Of a DNA stretch of 27,725 nt, positions 7,314 through 15,436 are shown piece after piece. The stretch lies in the NCBI GenBank assembly GCA_009787435.1, contig WRFW01000220.1, positions 1 to 27,725 on the forward strand. Reading direction: 5' to 3'. This DNA comes from Defluviitaleaceae bacterium (lineage in GTDB: Bacteria; Bacillota; Clostridia; Lachnospirales; UBA5962). The notes beneath the pieces are model-generated. The model ran no database searches. It was not told where the DNA came from and saw only the letters and a program-made list of their open reading frames with translations. The position numbers were made by a program, and so were the translations under genes. Within the stretch, counting starts at the first letter, position 1; each line of letters starts with the position of its first letter.

Positions 7314-7365
7314 AAAAATGCCTAAGTTAAACTAAATCAATCAAATTATTTTTAGCTAGCTTAGG
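7314..7365 (-). terminator. Terminator of the serine hydrolase-valS-TPR operon
   Basis: CCTAAG (7360-7365) pairs with CTTAGG (7321-7326), with an inner CTAAA/TTTAG stem, followed by CATTTTT. The downstream arm is the dispersed repeat box AAATGCCTAAGT read on the minus strand. Confidence 0.45.
7316..7327. repeat. Dispersed repeat box AAATGCCTAAGT
   Basis: This is the third exact copy of the box. Here it supplies the 3' arm and T-tract of a terminator-like hairpin, which hints at what the repeat may do. Confidence 0.5.
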
Positions 7366-7381
7366 TAAACACTCGCTATGC

Positions 7382-8815
7382 CTAACCAACTAAAGAATCT
7401 AAAAGTGAATTTGCCATTTCTGAAGTAACCCTTTGCAAAGCTATATGCGTTTCATTTATCATGCTTGAATTCGGGTGCTCTCTAAGAACTAATTCAAATG
7501 ATTGTATAGCTTGCTCATATTGCCCGAAAATTTCAAATATTCTTCCTAAGAAATATATAATATTCCCTCTATGAACTTGCCCATCTACCGAAAATTGTAA
7601 ACTCTGTTCAAAAGCGTTTCTAGCTTCATTATATCTTGAACTTTCAAAATAATTTAAGCCTGAATTATAAAAACTCATAGTTGCAAAAGCAAACGTTGTA
7701 GACCTTAGATTTTCGGCAGTTTGAAGCATATGGCTAGGCAATCTATCAAAATCTAAGCTAAATAGTAACTCTGCTGCTGCATTGTGGTTTCCAGCTGCAT
7801 TATAATCTACAGCATTTTGAAGTGTTGTTAAATTTTCTTGTATCTCAATATGAGCCCTCTGAACGTCTAAACTTTGTTGTAAATTTTCAGTTAGAATAGT
7901 TAACTCTTCAATAGTTTGTGATTTTGCAATTATATCATCATTTGCCGCCTGCTGCATTTGAATATATCTAAGGTTTAAAGATTCTAAGGTTAAATCTCTA
8001 TCTTCTAATAAGCCAGGAATAATCATTAAATAAAACATAGCGGAAACTGCCGCACCACCAATTAAAAAACTTATTATATGAGTAAAGCTAATAATTCTTC
8101 TACTTGTCTGTTTAGAAAACTGCTGTGCAGGAAGCTTTGAAACATTATTTTTCTCAATAGTTTGGTGCGGCTTCGGTTTTGGAACTTGCCTATTATTTAA
8201 CTCTTTTCTTATATGCGGTCTCATATATTTTTCATATAAAAGCGCTGTTTTATTAGTCTTGTCTAAAGATAGAACTTTTCCGATATATTCAGAAGCATTT
8301 TCTTTCTTTTGTATATAAATTAAGGAAAGCAAGTTTAGGGCTTCTATAAATTTAGGGTTTAAATTTATAGCTTCATGAAGATACTCTATTCCAGCTATTA
8401 AATCGCCATCCTGTATGTGAAATATTGCTTTATTATAAACTTTTATTGCATTATCTTGCACTTGTAAATAGCTTGCTTCGCTCTGTGCTTTTTCAAGATA
8501 AAATGTTGCTAGATTATCTTTTTTATTCATTTTTTGGCTTAATATCCACTGTTTTAAAGCGTCCCCAACGAGACCAACTTCAAAATATAAAAGCCCTAAT
8601 AAATTTCTAGCATTAATATTTTTCTTATCAAATTTTATGCTATTTTCTAACAAAGTTATAGCTTCATAAAATTCAAAACTTCTTGATTTTATGAGTGCCC
8701 GATTATAAAAGCGTGCAGAGATTTTTAAACTTCTTAAAAAAATGGGTATATTTATACCACAGTTTTTACAAACTTTAATTTCTTCATTTCTCTCTCTACA
8801 GTTTGGGCAGTTCAT
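7382..8815 (-). CDS. Membrane-anchored TPR protein with N-terminal zinc ribbon
   Basis: The protein has 477 residues. C3-x2-C6 and C16-x2-C19 form a zinc ribbon. Residues about 30-200 carry TPR-like helical repeats (ALIKSRSFEFYEAITLLENS, then EYLHEAINLNPKFIEALNLL). A basic Pro-rich linker leads to one membrane segment at about 241-270, then a coiled coil (about 270-340), and a second TPR block on the far side of the membrane (RYNEARNAFEQSLQFS, QYEQAIQSFELVLREHPNS). Such proteins act as scaffolds; no catalytic motif is seen and the partner is unknown. It is last in its operon, starts 9 bases after the small 44-aa gene with AGAGG as ribosome site, and is followed by a terminator. Confidence 0.85.
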   Translation of the reverse strand: MNCPNCRERNEEIKVCKNCGINIPIFLRSLKISARFYNRALIKSRSFEFYEAITLLENSIKFDKKNINARNLLGLLYFEVGLVGDALKQWILSQKMNKKDNLATFYLEKAQSEASYLQVQDNAIKVYNKAIFHIQDGDLIAGIEYLHEAINLNPKFIEALNLLSLIYIQKKENASEYIGKVLSLDKTNKTALLYEKYMRPHIRKELNNRQVPKPKPHQTIEKNNVSKLPAQQFSKQTSRRIISFTHIISFLIGGAAVSAMFYLMIIPGLLEDRDLTLESLNLRYIQMQQAANDDIIAKSQTIEELTILTENLQQSLDVQRAHIEIQENLTTLQNAVDYNAAGNHNAAAELLFSLDFDRLPSHMLQTAENLRSTTFAFATMSFYNSGLNYFESSRYNEARNAFEQSLQFSVDGQVHRGNIIYFLGRIFEIFGQYEQAIQSFELVLREHPNSSMINETHIALQRVTSEMANSLLDSLVG

Positions 8816-8824
8816 TTATAACCT

Positions 8825-8959
8825 CTAATCTTTTTTAGTAAGTTGCTCGAGTAAATCTATTATATCTTGAATATCATCATTTTTTAAAGAAGATTCCACA
8901 TCTTCTAACTCTAATATTGGTTGGTATTTTTTAAGCTCTAATTTAAAATCTAGTGCCAT
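8825..8959 (-). CDS. Small 44-residue acidic protein between valS and the TPR gene
   Basis: The ATG at 8959 overlaps the last codons of valS by 10 bases and opens a 44-codon frame ending in TAG at 8825. The product begins MALDFKLELKKYQPILELED and ends DIIDLLEQLTKKD; it looks amphipathic and helical. AAAGG lies about 11 bases before the ATG, and the next gene starts 9 bases after its stop. Without it there would be 134 empty bases inside an otherwise tightly packed operon. I do not recognise the family. It could be a partner of the TPR protein, which is an inference from position. Confidence 0.6.
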   Translation of the reverse strand: MALDFKLELKKYQPILELEDVESSLKNDDIQDIIDLLEQLTKKD

Positions 8960-11517
8960 AATAATTGCAGCCTTTCCTTAGCATTTTTAAGAGCTTCTTC
9001 ATATTTAGAAAGTTTTAAACGCTCTTCTTGAATTAAATACGGCTTTGCTTTATTTATAAAACCTTCATTTGAAAGCTTTGAAGCAGCCCTTTCAACTTCA
9101 TTTTCTAAATTTTCAACTTCTTTTCTAAGTCTTTCTATCTCTTTTTCTTTGTCAAATAAGTCTTCCAAGTATATTATTGCCTTATCTATGCGAACTGAAA
9201 CAGAATCTTCGTTAAAATTTCCATTTATAACAGTTTCTTTTACATTTGCCAATGAAAAATATTGAATGCAATCTTTAAAATATTCTGGGTCTTCAGTTAC
9301 GAGTATTAGCTTAATTTTTTGTGAATTAGGCACATTTAACTCTGCTCTTAAATTTCTTATAGCTTTTATTCCAACTTTAATAATTTCAATCTTTTTTTCT
9401 TCCACTGAATAGTCAAGAAAATCTAACTGTTTATTAAAGAGAGGGAACTCGCTTACAACTAAGCTTTTCTTTCCAAAGCTGTTTCTAATTTCCTCGGTAA
9501 TAAAAGGCGCAAATGGGTGCATAAGCTTTAAAAGTTCAAATAAAACGTCTCTTAAAACTAAAACATTTAAACTTGCATTGGTACCATCAATAGTGATTTT
9601 AGACATTTCAATATAATAATCGCAATAGTCTTCCCATATAAAGCCATATAATGTTTCGAGAGCTAAACCAAACTCATATTTTTCCATATTCTCTGTAACT
9701 TCATTTATAATTTTATTCAGCTTTGATATTAACCACCTATCTGATGGAAAGTAACATTTAAGTTGAACTTCTTCTGGCTCTTTCATTTTAACGAAGCGGG
9801 CAGCATTCCAGATTTTATTTAAAAAGTTTCTGCTCGTCTCCACTTTAGATAGTGAAAAACGCTGGTCTGAACCAAGAGCACTACCCATAATTAGAGTAAT
9901 ACGCAATGCATCTGCACCGTATTCTTTCACAACTTCTACAGGGTCAACTCCATTCCCTAGTGATTTGCTAAATTTTCTACCTTGCTCATCACGAATTAAA
10001 CCGTTAATAATAACTTTATTAAAAGGAACTTTGCCAGTTTCAGAAATACTGCTAAAAACCATTCTCACTACCCAGAAAAATATTATATCATAGCCCGTTA
10101 TTAAAGTTTCTGTAGGGAAAAATCTAAAAAAGTCTCTTCCATTTGGGAAATCTAAAGTTGAAAAAGGCCAAAAAGCAGAGCTAAACCAAGTGTCTAAAAC
10201 ATCTTCATCTTGTGTTAGTTCATCCCCGCCGCATTCTTCACAAACTTTTTCATCTTTTGAAGCTATAATAGATATGTGCCCGCATTCACAAGTGTAAGCG
10301 GGTATTCTATGCCCCCACCATAATTGGCGTGATATGCACCAATCTTTAATATTTTCTAACCAATGTGCATATGTTTTGCCGTATCTTGAAGGAATAAATT
10401 CAATCAATTTTGATTCATAGGCATCTAATGCAGGTGCTGCAAGCTTGTCCATTTTAACGAACCATTGAAGTTTATTAAGCGGCTCAACTACAGTGTTACA
10501 CCTATCATGGGTGCCTATAGAATTTTCTATGTCTTCTTCTTTAACAAACTGACCAAGTTCTTCCAAAATTTTGATTATTTTAACTCTAGCTTCGTATCTA
10601 TCTAAATTTTCAAACTCTGGATGTATGCCATTTATAGAACCATCATCATTCATTATGTTAATTTGTTCTAATTCATGGCGAGCTGCTAGTTCATTATCGT
10701 TAAAATCATGGGCAGGCGTTATTTTAACTGCACCTGTTCCAAAATCTTTATCTACATAACTATCTTCTATAATTTTAACTTCACGGTTTACTATAGGTAT
10801 TATAACAGTTTTACCTATTAAATGTTTATAACGCTCGTCTTCAGGGTTAACTGCAACTGCCACATCACCTAAAATTGTTTCTGGCCTAGTAGTTGCTATC
10901 TTTATCGTCTCTTCCGATTCTTTTATTTTATATTCAAAATGCCATAGCTTGCCTTTGTTTTCACTATGAACAACTTCTGCATCGGAAATTGTAGTTTTAC
11001 AGTGCGTGCACCAATTTATTAACTTTTCACCCCTATAAATATGACCTTTTTTATAAAAAGAAATGAAAACCTTTTCAACTAGTTCACTAAGCCCATCATC
11101 TAAAGTGAAACGCTCTCTTGACCAGTCTGCCGAAAGCCCTAATGTTTTGAATTGATTAGTAATAATATTACCATATTCTTCTTTCCATTCCCAAGCACGC
11201 TTAAGGAAAGCTTCACGCCCAATATCTTTTTTACTTTTTGGCTTTATAGCTTCCACTACTTTTGCTTCTGTTGAAATGCTTGCATGGTCGCTTCCTGGCA
11301 AGAGCAAAACACTATAGCCTTGCATTCTCTTAAAACGAGCGGTAATATCATAAATTGTAGCATTTAAAGCATGCCCCATGTGAAGAATTCCAGTAATATT
11401 TGGCGGGGGCAATACCATTGAAAATGACTTACCATATTCAAAAGGTTGAAAGTAACCTTTTTTAAGCCATTTTTCGTAAATTTCTTTTTCTTTTTTCGGG
11501 TCAAAATTTTTGTCCAT
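8950..11517 (-). CDS. valS: Valyl-tRNA synthetase
   Basis: This 855-residue class I synthetase charges tRNA-Val; the length is close to the usual 880. The HIGH motif appears as HMGH (46-49) in PPPNITGILHMGHALN, and KMSKS as KFSKS near residue 515. The editing (CP1) domain includes TTRPETILGD. Zinc-ligand pairs CTHC and CECG/CEEC are present. The C-terminus is the expected coiled-coil arm (KEIERLRKEVENLENEVERA). The ribosome site AGGAGG lies 14 bases before the ATG, slightly long. Only 69 bases separate it from the upstream gene, leaving no room for the T-box leader often found before valS. A weak TTGAAT-17-TATTTA could act as an internal promoter there. Confidence 0.97.
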   Translation of the reverse strand: MDKNFDPKKEKEIYEKWLKKGYFQPFEYGKSFSMVLPPPNITGILHMGHALNATIYDITARFKRMQGYSVLLLPGSDHASISTEAKVVEAIKPKSKKDIGREAFLKRAWEWKEEYGNIITNQFKTLGLSADWSRERFTLDDGLSELVEKVFISFYKKGHIYRGEKLINWCTHCKTTISDAEVVHSENKGKLWHFEYKIKESEETIKIATTRPETILGDVAVAVNPEDERYKHLIGKTVIIPIVNREVKIIEDSYVDKDFGTGAVKITPAHDFNDNELAARHELEQINIMNDDGSINGIHPEFENLDRYEARVKIIKILEELGQFVKEEDIENSIGTHDRCNTVVEPLNKLQWFVKMDKLAAPALDAYESKLIEFIPSRYGKTYAHWLENIKDWCISRQLWWGHRIPAYTCECGHISIIASKDEKVCEECGGDELTQDEDVLDTWFSSAFWPFSTLDFPNGRDFFRFFPTETLITGYDIIFFWVVRMVFSSISETGKVPFNKVIINGLIRDEQGRKFSKSLGNGVDPVEVVKEYGADALRITLIMGSALGSDQRFSLSKVETSRNFLNKIWNAARFVKMKEPEEVQLKCYFPSDRWLISKLNKIINEVTENMEKYEFGLALETLYGFIWEDYCDYYIEMSKITIDGTNASLNVLVLRDVLFELLKLMHPFAPFITEEIRNSFGKKSLVVSEFPLFNKQLDFLDYSVEEKKIEIIKVGIKAIRNLRAELNVPNSQKIKLILVTEDPEYFKDCIQYFSLANVKETVINGNFNEDSVSVRIDKAIIYLEDLFDKEKEIERLRKEVENLENEVERAASKLSNEGFINKAKPYLIQEERLKLSKYEEALKNAKERLQLLWH

Positions 11518-11586
11518 ATGTTTGCACTATTCCTCCTAATTTTCTAAGAAATGCATAAATAGTATTTAGCTCACTTATATTCAAAA

Positions 11587-12861
11587 TTAATTTTCTTCAA
11601 GCTCTAAAATACTTTCCATTTTTGGAATTGTATCTTCAAGCTGTTTAATCTCTTTTAAATATGTGTTTATAGTGTTCGTTACTTGCTCGTTCGTATTATC
11701 ATTTAAAGCATTTATTTGCTCATTAATTTTATCAAAATCATCTTGCAAAATATTAAAACGACTTATTAATGAATTTTGCTCTTGCTTAAGCTCTAAAAAA
11801 TAACGTCTCTTTTCTTCCACATTTACGGATTTTGAAAAAGCATCTACACTAATTGAGCTGCCTACCATATTATTGCTTCTAATAAAGTAGTCTATTTGTA
11901 TTTCTGTTTTTCCTAGCAAATCTCGTATAGAATCGTATCTGCCTATAATATATTTATAGTGCTCATAATCTTTCAAATTTTTTTCTAATTTTTCTGAGCT
12001 AGTTACGCCATACTTATTGTAAACGAAGTTTAAAAAGCTAAAATAATGATTATAATTATTTTTCTTTCTATTAAACAGCGACACAGCAAGGTTTTGCTTT
12101 TTCATATTTAAGCTAAGCTCTCTTTTTACTCGCGAGCTAAACCAATATATGATAGGCAAAACTAAAATAGCAATTACAGCAACTATTGCTAATTCTAAAA
12201 AAACATCCACTTCCATTAAAATTCCAAAAGCGAAAAGCGACACTGAAGAAAGCCCCAAAATAGTAACGAAGACAATCCCTAGCCTTTTAACAAAAGTCCT
12301 TGCGAATAAAAGCCCCTCCCTTTCATATTCAAGCTCAGATTTTTCGCTTTCTATATAAAACATATCGTGTTTGAAATATCTTAGCTTTTTTTCTGCACCA
12401 CGCACATTTTCAAGGACTTGCTTTGCATCATCTTCTAGGTGCTTCATTTTAGATAAAGATTTATCAAAAGAATTTATTTGAGTTCTTAAATTTTTCCTGT
12501 CGCTCATTAGACCTGTGTATCTATCGAGCATTTCTTTTAAGCTTTCAACGTCTTCACTCGTTAAATTTTCATAATAGGAAAGCTCTTTAAGCTCTTTTGC
12601 TAAAATATCCAATTTATTTTGAGTTATCAATTTTTCTCTAGCTATTTTAATACCTTTTTCACAAAGCTCTGCTACACTTACTATATTATCATAAAATGAC
12701 TCATTTTTGTTTAAACTTTTAATTATTTCTTGATAATAATTTTTGGGAGCTACGCTTTCTGATTTCTTATGCCGCTTAAACTTAGAAATGATAAATGAAA
12801 AAATTCCCTTCTTTTTAGAAGGAGATATAGATGCTAACTGTGAAAATTCATTTTCTTCCAT
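11587..12861 (-). CDS. Coiled-coil protein with two membrane segments, unknown function
   Basis: The protein has 424 residues and I do not recognise a family. A basic N-terminus (about 17-33) is followed by a long heptad-rich region (about 60-185), two adjacent membrane segments at about 193-213 and 221-241 with a short Glu/Asp loop between, and a second long coiled-coil region (about 285-420). The hairpin layout puts both coiled coils on the same side, probably the cytoplasm. No Walker or other enzyme motif is visible. The ATG directly follows the dcd stop (TAAATG), with AAGGA inside dcd as ribosome site, so it is probably translationally coupled to dcd and cotranscribed with valS. A membrane-shape or scaffold role is possible but not shown. 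Confidence 0.8.
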   Translation of the reverse strand: MEENEFSQLASISPSKKKGIFSFIISKFKRHKKSESVAPKNYYQEIIKSLNKNESFYDNIVSVAELCEKGIKIAREKLITQNKLDILAKELKELSYYENLTSEDVESLKEMLDRYTGLMSDRKNLRTQINSFDKSLSKMKHLEDDAKQVLENVRGAEKKLRYFKHDMFYIESEKSELEYEREGLLFARTFVKRLGIVFVTILGLSSVSLFAFGILMEVDVFLELAIVAVIAILVLPIIYWFSSRVKRELSLNMKKQNLAVSLFNRKKNNYNHYFSFLNFVYNKYGVTSSEKLEKNLKDYEHYKYIIGRYDSIRDLLGKTEIQIDYFIRSNNMVGSSISVDAFSKSVNVEEKRRYFLELKQEQNSLISRFNILQDDFDKINEQINALNDNTNEQVTNTINTYLKEIKQLEDTIPKMESILELEEN

Positions 12862-13380
12862 TTACAAAAATTCCTTATATAACATACTAGGTTGTATGCC
12901 ATCATTCTTTTGATATTTTCCGAAAGAATAAGGTTCATACTCCCCTTGTATAGTGTGATAATAAATTTGACCTATTTCAATATTAGGATATATTTTTATA
13001 GGCTGCACGCAAAGCATTTCGAGCGTCCAATAACCATCAAAGCCGACATCTCCAAAACCTGCTGTAACATGTATGAAAAGCCCTAGCCTTCCTATAGATG
13101 AGCGACCCTCTAGCATAGGAACAAAATTATTAGTTACAGTTTTTTCTATAGTTCTTGCTAAATATAACTTTCCTGTTTCTAATGTGTATCCCTCTTTTGG
13201 GATTTTTATTGATTTTGTTTTTGGTCGGTTTTTCATATCTAAAACTGCATCTTCATAAATTAGAAGCTCATCATGCAGGCGTAAGTTGTAGCTGTTCGGA
13301 TTAAGTCTTTTTTCATTGAAAGGTTCTATTATTATATCTTTGCCGATATTTTTTAATATCTCTTTTCCCGAAAGTATCAA
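12862..13380 (-). CDS. dcd: dCTP deaminase (TTG start)
   Basis: The protein has 172 residues. It deaminates dCTP to dUTP, or to dUMP in bifunctional relatives, feeding dTTP synthesis in the cytosol. The signature EGRSSIGRLGLFIHVTAGFG and the following GYWTLEM (catalytic Glu) are intact, as is LNPNSYNLRL near the N-terminus. The start codon is TTG: AGGAGG lies 10 bases upstream, embedded in the last codons of the serine hydrolase gene (GGA GGA AAC TAA), and translation from it gives the expected family N-terminus MILSGKEI. The next gene begins directly after its stop. A TTG start reading off the end of an exported hydrolase suggests low, coupled translation. Confidence 0.95.
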   Translation of the reverse strand: MILSGKEILKNIGKDIIIEPFNEKRLNPNSYNLRLHDELLIYEDAVLDMKNRPKTKSIKIPKEGYTLETGKLYLARTIEKTVTNNFVPMLEGRSSIGRLGLFIHVTAGFGDVGFDGYWTLEMLCVQPIKIYPNIEIGQIYYHTIQGEYEPYSFGKYQKNDGIQPSMLYKEFL

Positions 13381-13383
13381 AGC

Positions 13384-15114
13384 TTAGTTTCCTCCTATAA
13401 ATAGAACACCCGCATATTCAAAAGCTAAATACTCATAAGCTCCCCACCAAGTTAAACCGTATACGCCAAATTCAAATATATAGTTATTTGCTAAAATAAA
13501 ATTGCTTTCTTCAAGATGAATTATAGGCATTATAACAGTTTGTCCATTATTTGTATAAGAAGCAAAATATACGAATCCTTTTTCATGCTGGCGTATTTCA
13601 ATGTGGGATACTAAGCTTAGGTCTGTTGGGTAAAAACGCCCCAATAAGCTTAATTCTTTATCGGTTGCAACGCTAGGTGTAATTCTAGTTACTATTTGGT
13701 CGTTAAAATTTCCGAGTATCATAAGCATTGTGCCCTCTAACTCAGTAAATCTTATTCTTTGGTTCGTTAAATTTTCTATGAAACTGCCATCCTCAAGAGG
13801 GATTAACTCTAATATTATTTCCGGGTGAATTTGTAAATATAAAGCATTTTCTTCTAAAAAAACATTAAAAAAGCCTGTGCCTGTTAAATATAGCCCTGTA
13901 TATATGCTTAATTCCTCTGCTTGCCTAGTTTGCACAACACTTTCTGTAACTGAAAGTATATTAGGCTCATATCCCATTAACCCTATTAAGAAATTCATCA
14001 TCTCTTGGGCTAAGAATACACCGCCCGAAGCACCCGAAAGCGTGTTAGTAGCAGAAAAGGCACCAACACCTGTTTCAAAATTTAAAACCATATTTGAATG
14101 GTGAAAAATTAAATTGCCACCGTGCCCAATAGTTAAAATTCCAGTTGGCCAAATTTGATGCATAAAACCTAAACTAAACCTTGGGTTAGTAATATTTGTA
14201 GAAAAACCGCTCTCAAATTCAATAGGGTGTAAATAAAAAAGCTTTTGCATATAATACTCACCTAAGACTTCTTCATCGCCCTCTAATAAAAATTGCATAA
14301 AATGAGACATATCGCTTGCAGTTGAAAGCAAGCTTCCAGTTGGCAGCACATTAAAGAAAAAGTTAAGCTCATTTGCAGCAAGAGTGTTTGGTGCTGAATA
14401 AACGCCTGCAAAGTTTTCTAAATTTTCTACTGGAAAAGTTGTACTATTCATTTCTAATGGATTTAAAATATTTTCATTAATGTAACTAATATATCCAGCT
14501 GCTGGGTCTTCGCTATAACCTGCAACATTTGCAATTATTATTCCTAAGAGATTAAAAGCGTTATTGTTATAACTAATAGAAGTACCTGGCGGGAAAAGAA
14601 AATAACGAGTTGAAAGGTTATAAACTAAGTTATTTAAAAAACAATTGCTTGGAGCGTCTAAAGTTAGAGCTTCACTTCCCCAAAAATCATTTTGAATACC
14701 GCTTGTATGGTTTAAAAGCATACGAACAGTTACTTCTCTATAATCACCACCTGTAACAGGGTGCGGCAAATGGCTGAAATTCGGTATATAATATGTTATA
14801 GGGGAATCTAGATTTATTAAACCTCTTTCTACTAACTGCATAATTCCAACGGCTGTAAAAATTTTCGTTATAGAAGCTATTTGAAAAAGTTTATCGCTAT
14901 TATAGTAACTTAGCCCTGTGTTAATATCAACTACAGAAAATGCAAAATCTTGCATTGAAAAACTTTCTCTAAAATTTTCTAAAAGCTCTAAAACTTCTTC
15001 GCTTTCAAAAATATATTTCCCAACTAACTGAGTTTGGCTAGTAGTTTGTGCAAAAGTTGGCGTTGCTAATGATGCAATTAAAGCTATGCTTGTAAGTATT
15101 TTTTTCATTTTCAA
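13384..15114 (-). CDS. Secreted serine hydrolase of the beta-lactamase/DD-peptidase class
   Basis: The protein has 576 residues. A signal peptide (MKMKKILTSIALIASLATPT, cleavage likely after FAQ at about 23) exports it. The catalytic motifs of the penicillin-recognising fold are present: SITK (Ser81, Lys84), YNN (Tyr182) and HGGN (331-334). This layout fits class C-like beta-lactamase-related (PF00144) enzymes such as D-aminopeptidases or esterases rather than a proven antibiotic-resistance enzyme. Residues from about 400 form an extra beta-rich domain (YTGLYLTGTGFFNVFLEENA) of the kind that often follows the catalytic domain. GGGAG precedes the first ATG. It is first in the operon with dcd and valS and is preceded by an unusually structured 5' region. 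Confidence 0.9.
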   Translation of the reverse strand: MKMKKILTSIALIASLATPTFAQTTSQTQLVGKYIFESEEVLELLENFRESFSMQDFAFSVVDINTGLSYYNSDKLFQIASITKIFTAVGIMQLVERGLINLDSPITYYIPNFSHLPHPVTGGDYREVTVRMLLNHTSGIQNDFWGSEALTLDAPSNCFLNNLVYNLSTRYFLFPPGTSISYNNNAFNLLGIIIANVAGYSEDPAAGYISYINENILNPLEMNSTTFPVENLENFAGVYSAPNTLAANELNFFFNVLPTGSLLSTASDMSHFMQFLLEGDEEVLGEYYMQKLFYLHPIEFESGFSTNITNPRFSLGFMHQIWPTGILTIGHGGNLIFHHSNMVLNFETGVGAFSATNTLSGASGGVFLAQEMMNFLIGLMGYEPNILSVTESVVQTRQAEELSIYTGLYLTGTGFFNVFLEENALYLQIHPEIILELIPLEDGSFIENLTNQRIRFTELEGTMLMILGNFNDQIVTRITPSVATDKELSLLGRFYPTDLSLVSHIEIRQHEKGFVYFASYTNNGQTVIMPIIHLEESNFILANNYIFEFGVYGLTWWGAYEYLAFEYAGVLFIGGN

Positions 15115-15160
15115 ATCTCCCTTTTTCTTAAAAATTTAAGAAACTGTGCATTGTTAGTAT

Positions 15161-15189
15161 ATTATACATTAATTGGGCATCTCTAAAAA
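15161..15189 (-). promoter_or_regulatory. Possible proximal promoter of the serine hydrolase gene
   Basis: A perfect TATAAT (15161-15166) with a poor -35, TTTTTA (15184-15189), 17 bases upstream. The -35 lies within the hairpin at 15185-15207. Use of this promoter would bypass the structured leader. Confidence 0.4.
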
Positions 15190-15286
15190 CTCCTTTCGGA
15201 AGTTTTTAACTAACCCATGATAGCCCAAAAACAGGCTATCTTTAACGCACATTTTAAAAACTTAACAGTTTTTAGAGGGTGCGTTA
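15181..15286 (-). ncRNA. Structured leader-like element with alternative pairings
   Basis: This holds most of the structure in the 322-base gap 15115-15436. Four stems are visible. CTCTAAAAACT (15181-15191) can pair at long range with AGTTTTTAGAG (15267-15277), 11 bp. GATAGCC (15219-15225) pairs with GGCTATC (15234-15240). TAACGCAC (15243-15250) pairs with GTGCGTTA (15279-15286), enclosing TAAAAACT/AGTTTTTA with loop taac. AAAAACT (15185-15191) pairs locally with AGTTTTT (15201-15207), with CC/GG inside; on the minus strand that hairpin has a GAAA tetraloop and is followed by a T-run. The long-range stem competes with the local ones. It could be a regulatory leader, an attenuator or a small palindromic element. 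I do not recognise a known riboswitch. Confidence 0.5.
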
Positions 15287-15325
15287 TTGTATGATAGTGG
15301 CAAGCTTTCAAAAAGTTATCTATAC

Positions 15326-15354
15326 ATTATACAACATTTTAGGAATAAAGTAAA
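15326..15354 (-). promoter_or_regulatory. Distal promoter upstream of the structured leader
   Basis: TTTACT (15349-15354), 17 bases, TATAAT (15326-15331) on the minus strand. It would give a leader of about 200 bases containing the structures at 15181-15286. The rest of the gap up to 15436 shows nothing further that I can name. Confidence 0.55.
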
Positions 15355-15436
15355 TATTTATTATAAATTATCATAGTTAGAAAGCTTTGGCTAAATCATT
15401 TGATAGCTTAATGAATATTTTATACAGCTCATAAGC

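Noticed and set aside
11518..11586. T-box leader before valS
   Set aside because: The gap is only 69 bases, far too short for a T-box, and neither the specifier arm nor the T-box sequence is visible.
13384..15114. Antibiotic-resistance beta-lactamase
   Set aside because: The motifs fit the broad PF00144 class, with a YNN and HGGN pattern and an extra C-terminal domain. Nothing indicates penicillin hydrolysis, so the call stays at serine hydrolase.
15115..15436. Known riboswitch classes (c-di-GMP, SAM, purine, lysine and similar) in the structured gap
   Set aside because: I could not find the conserved core of any class known to me; it is kept as an unassigned structured element.
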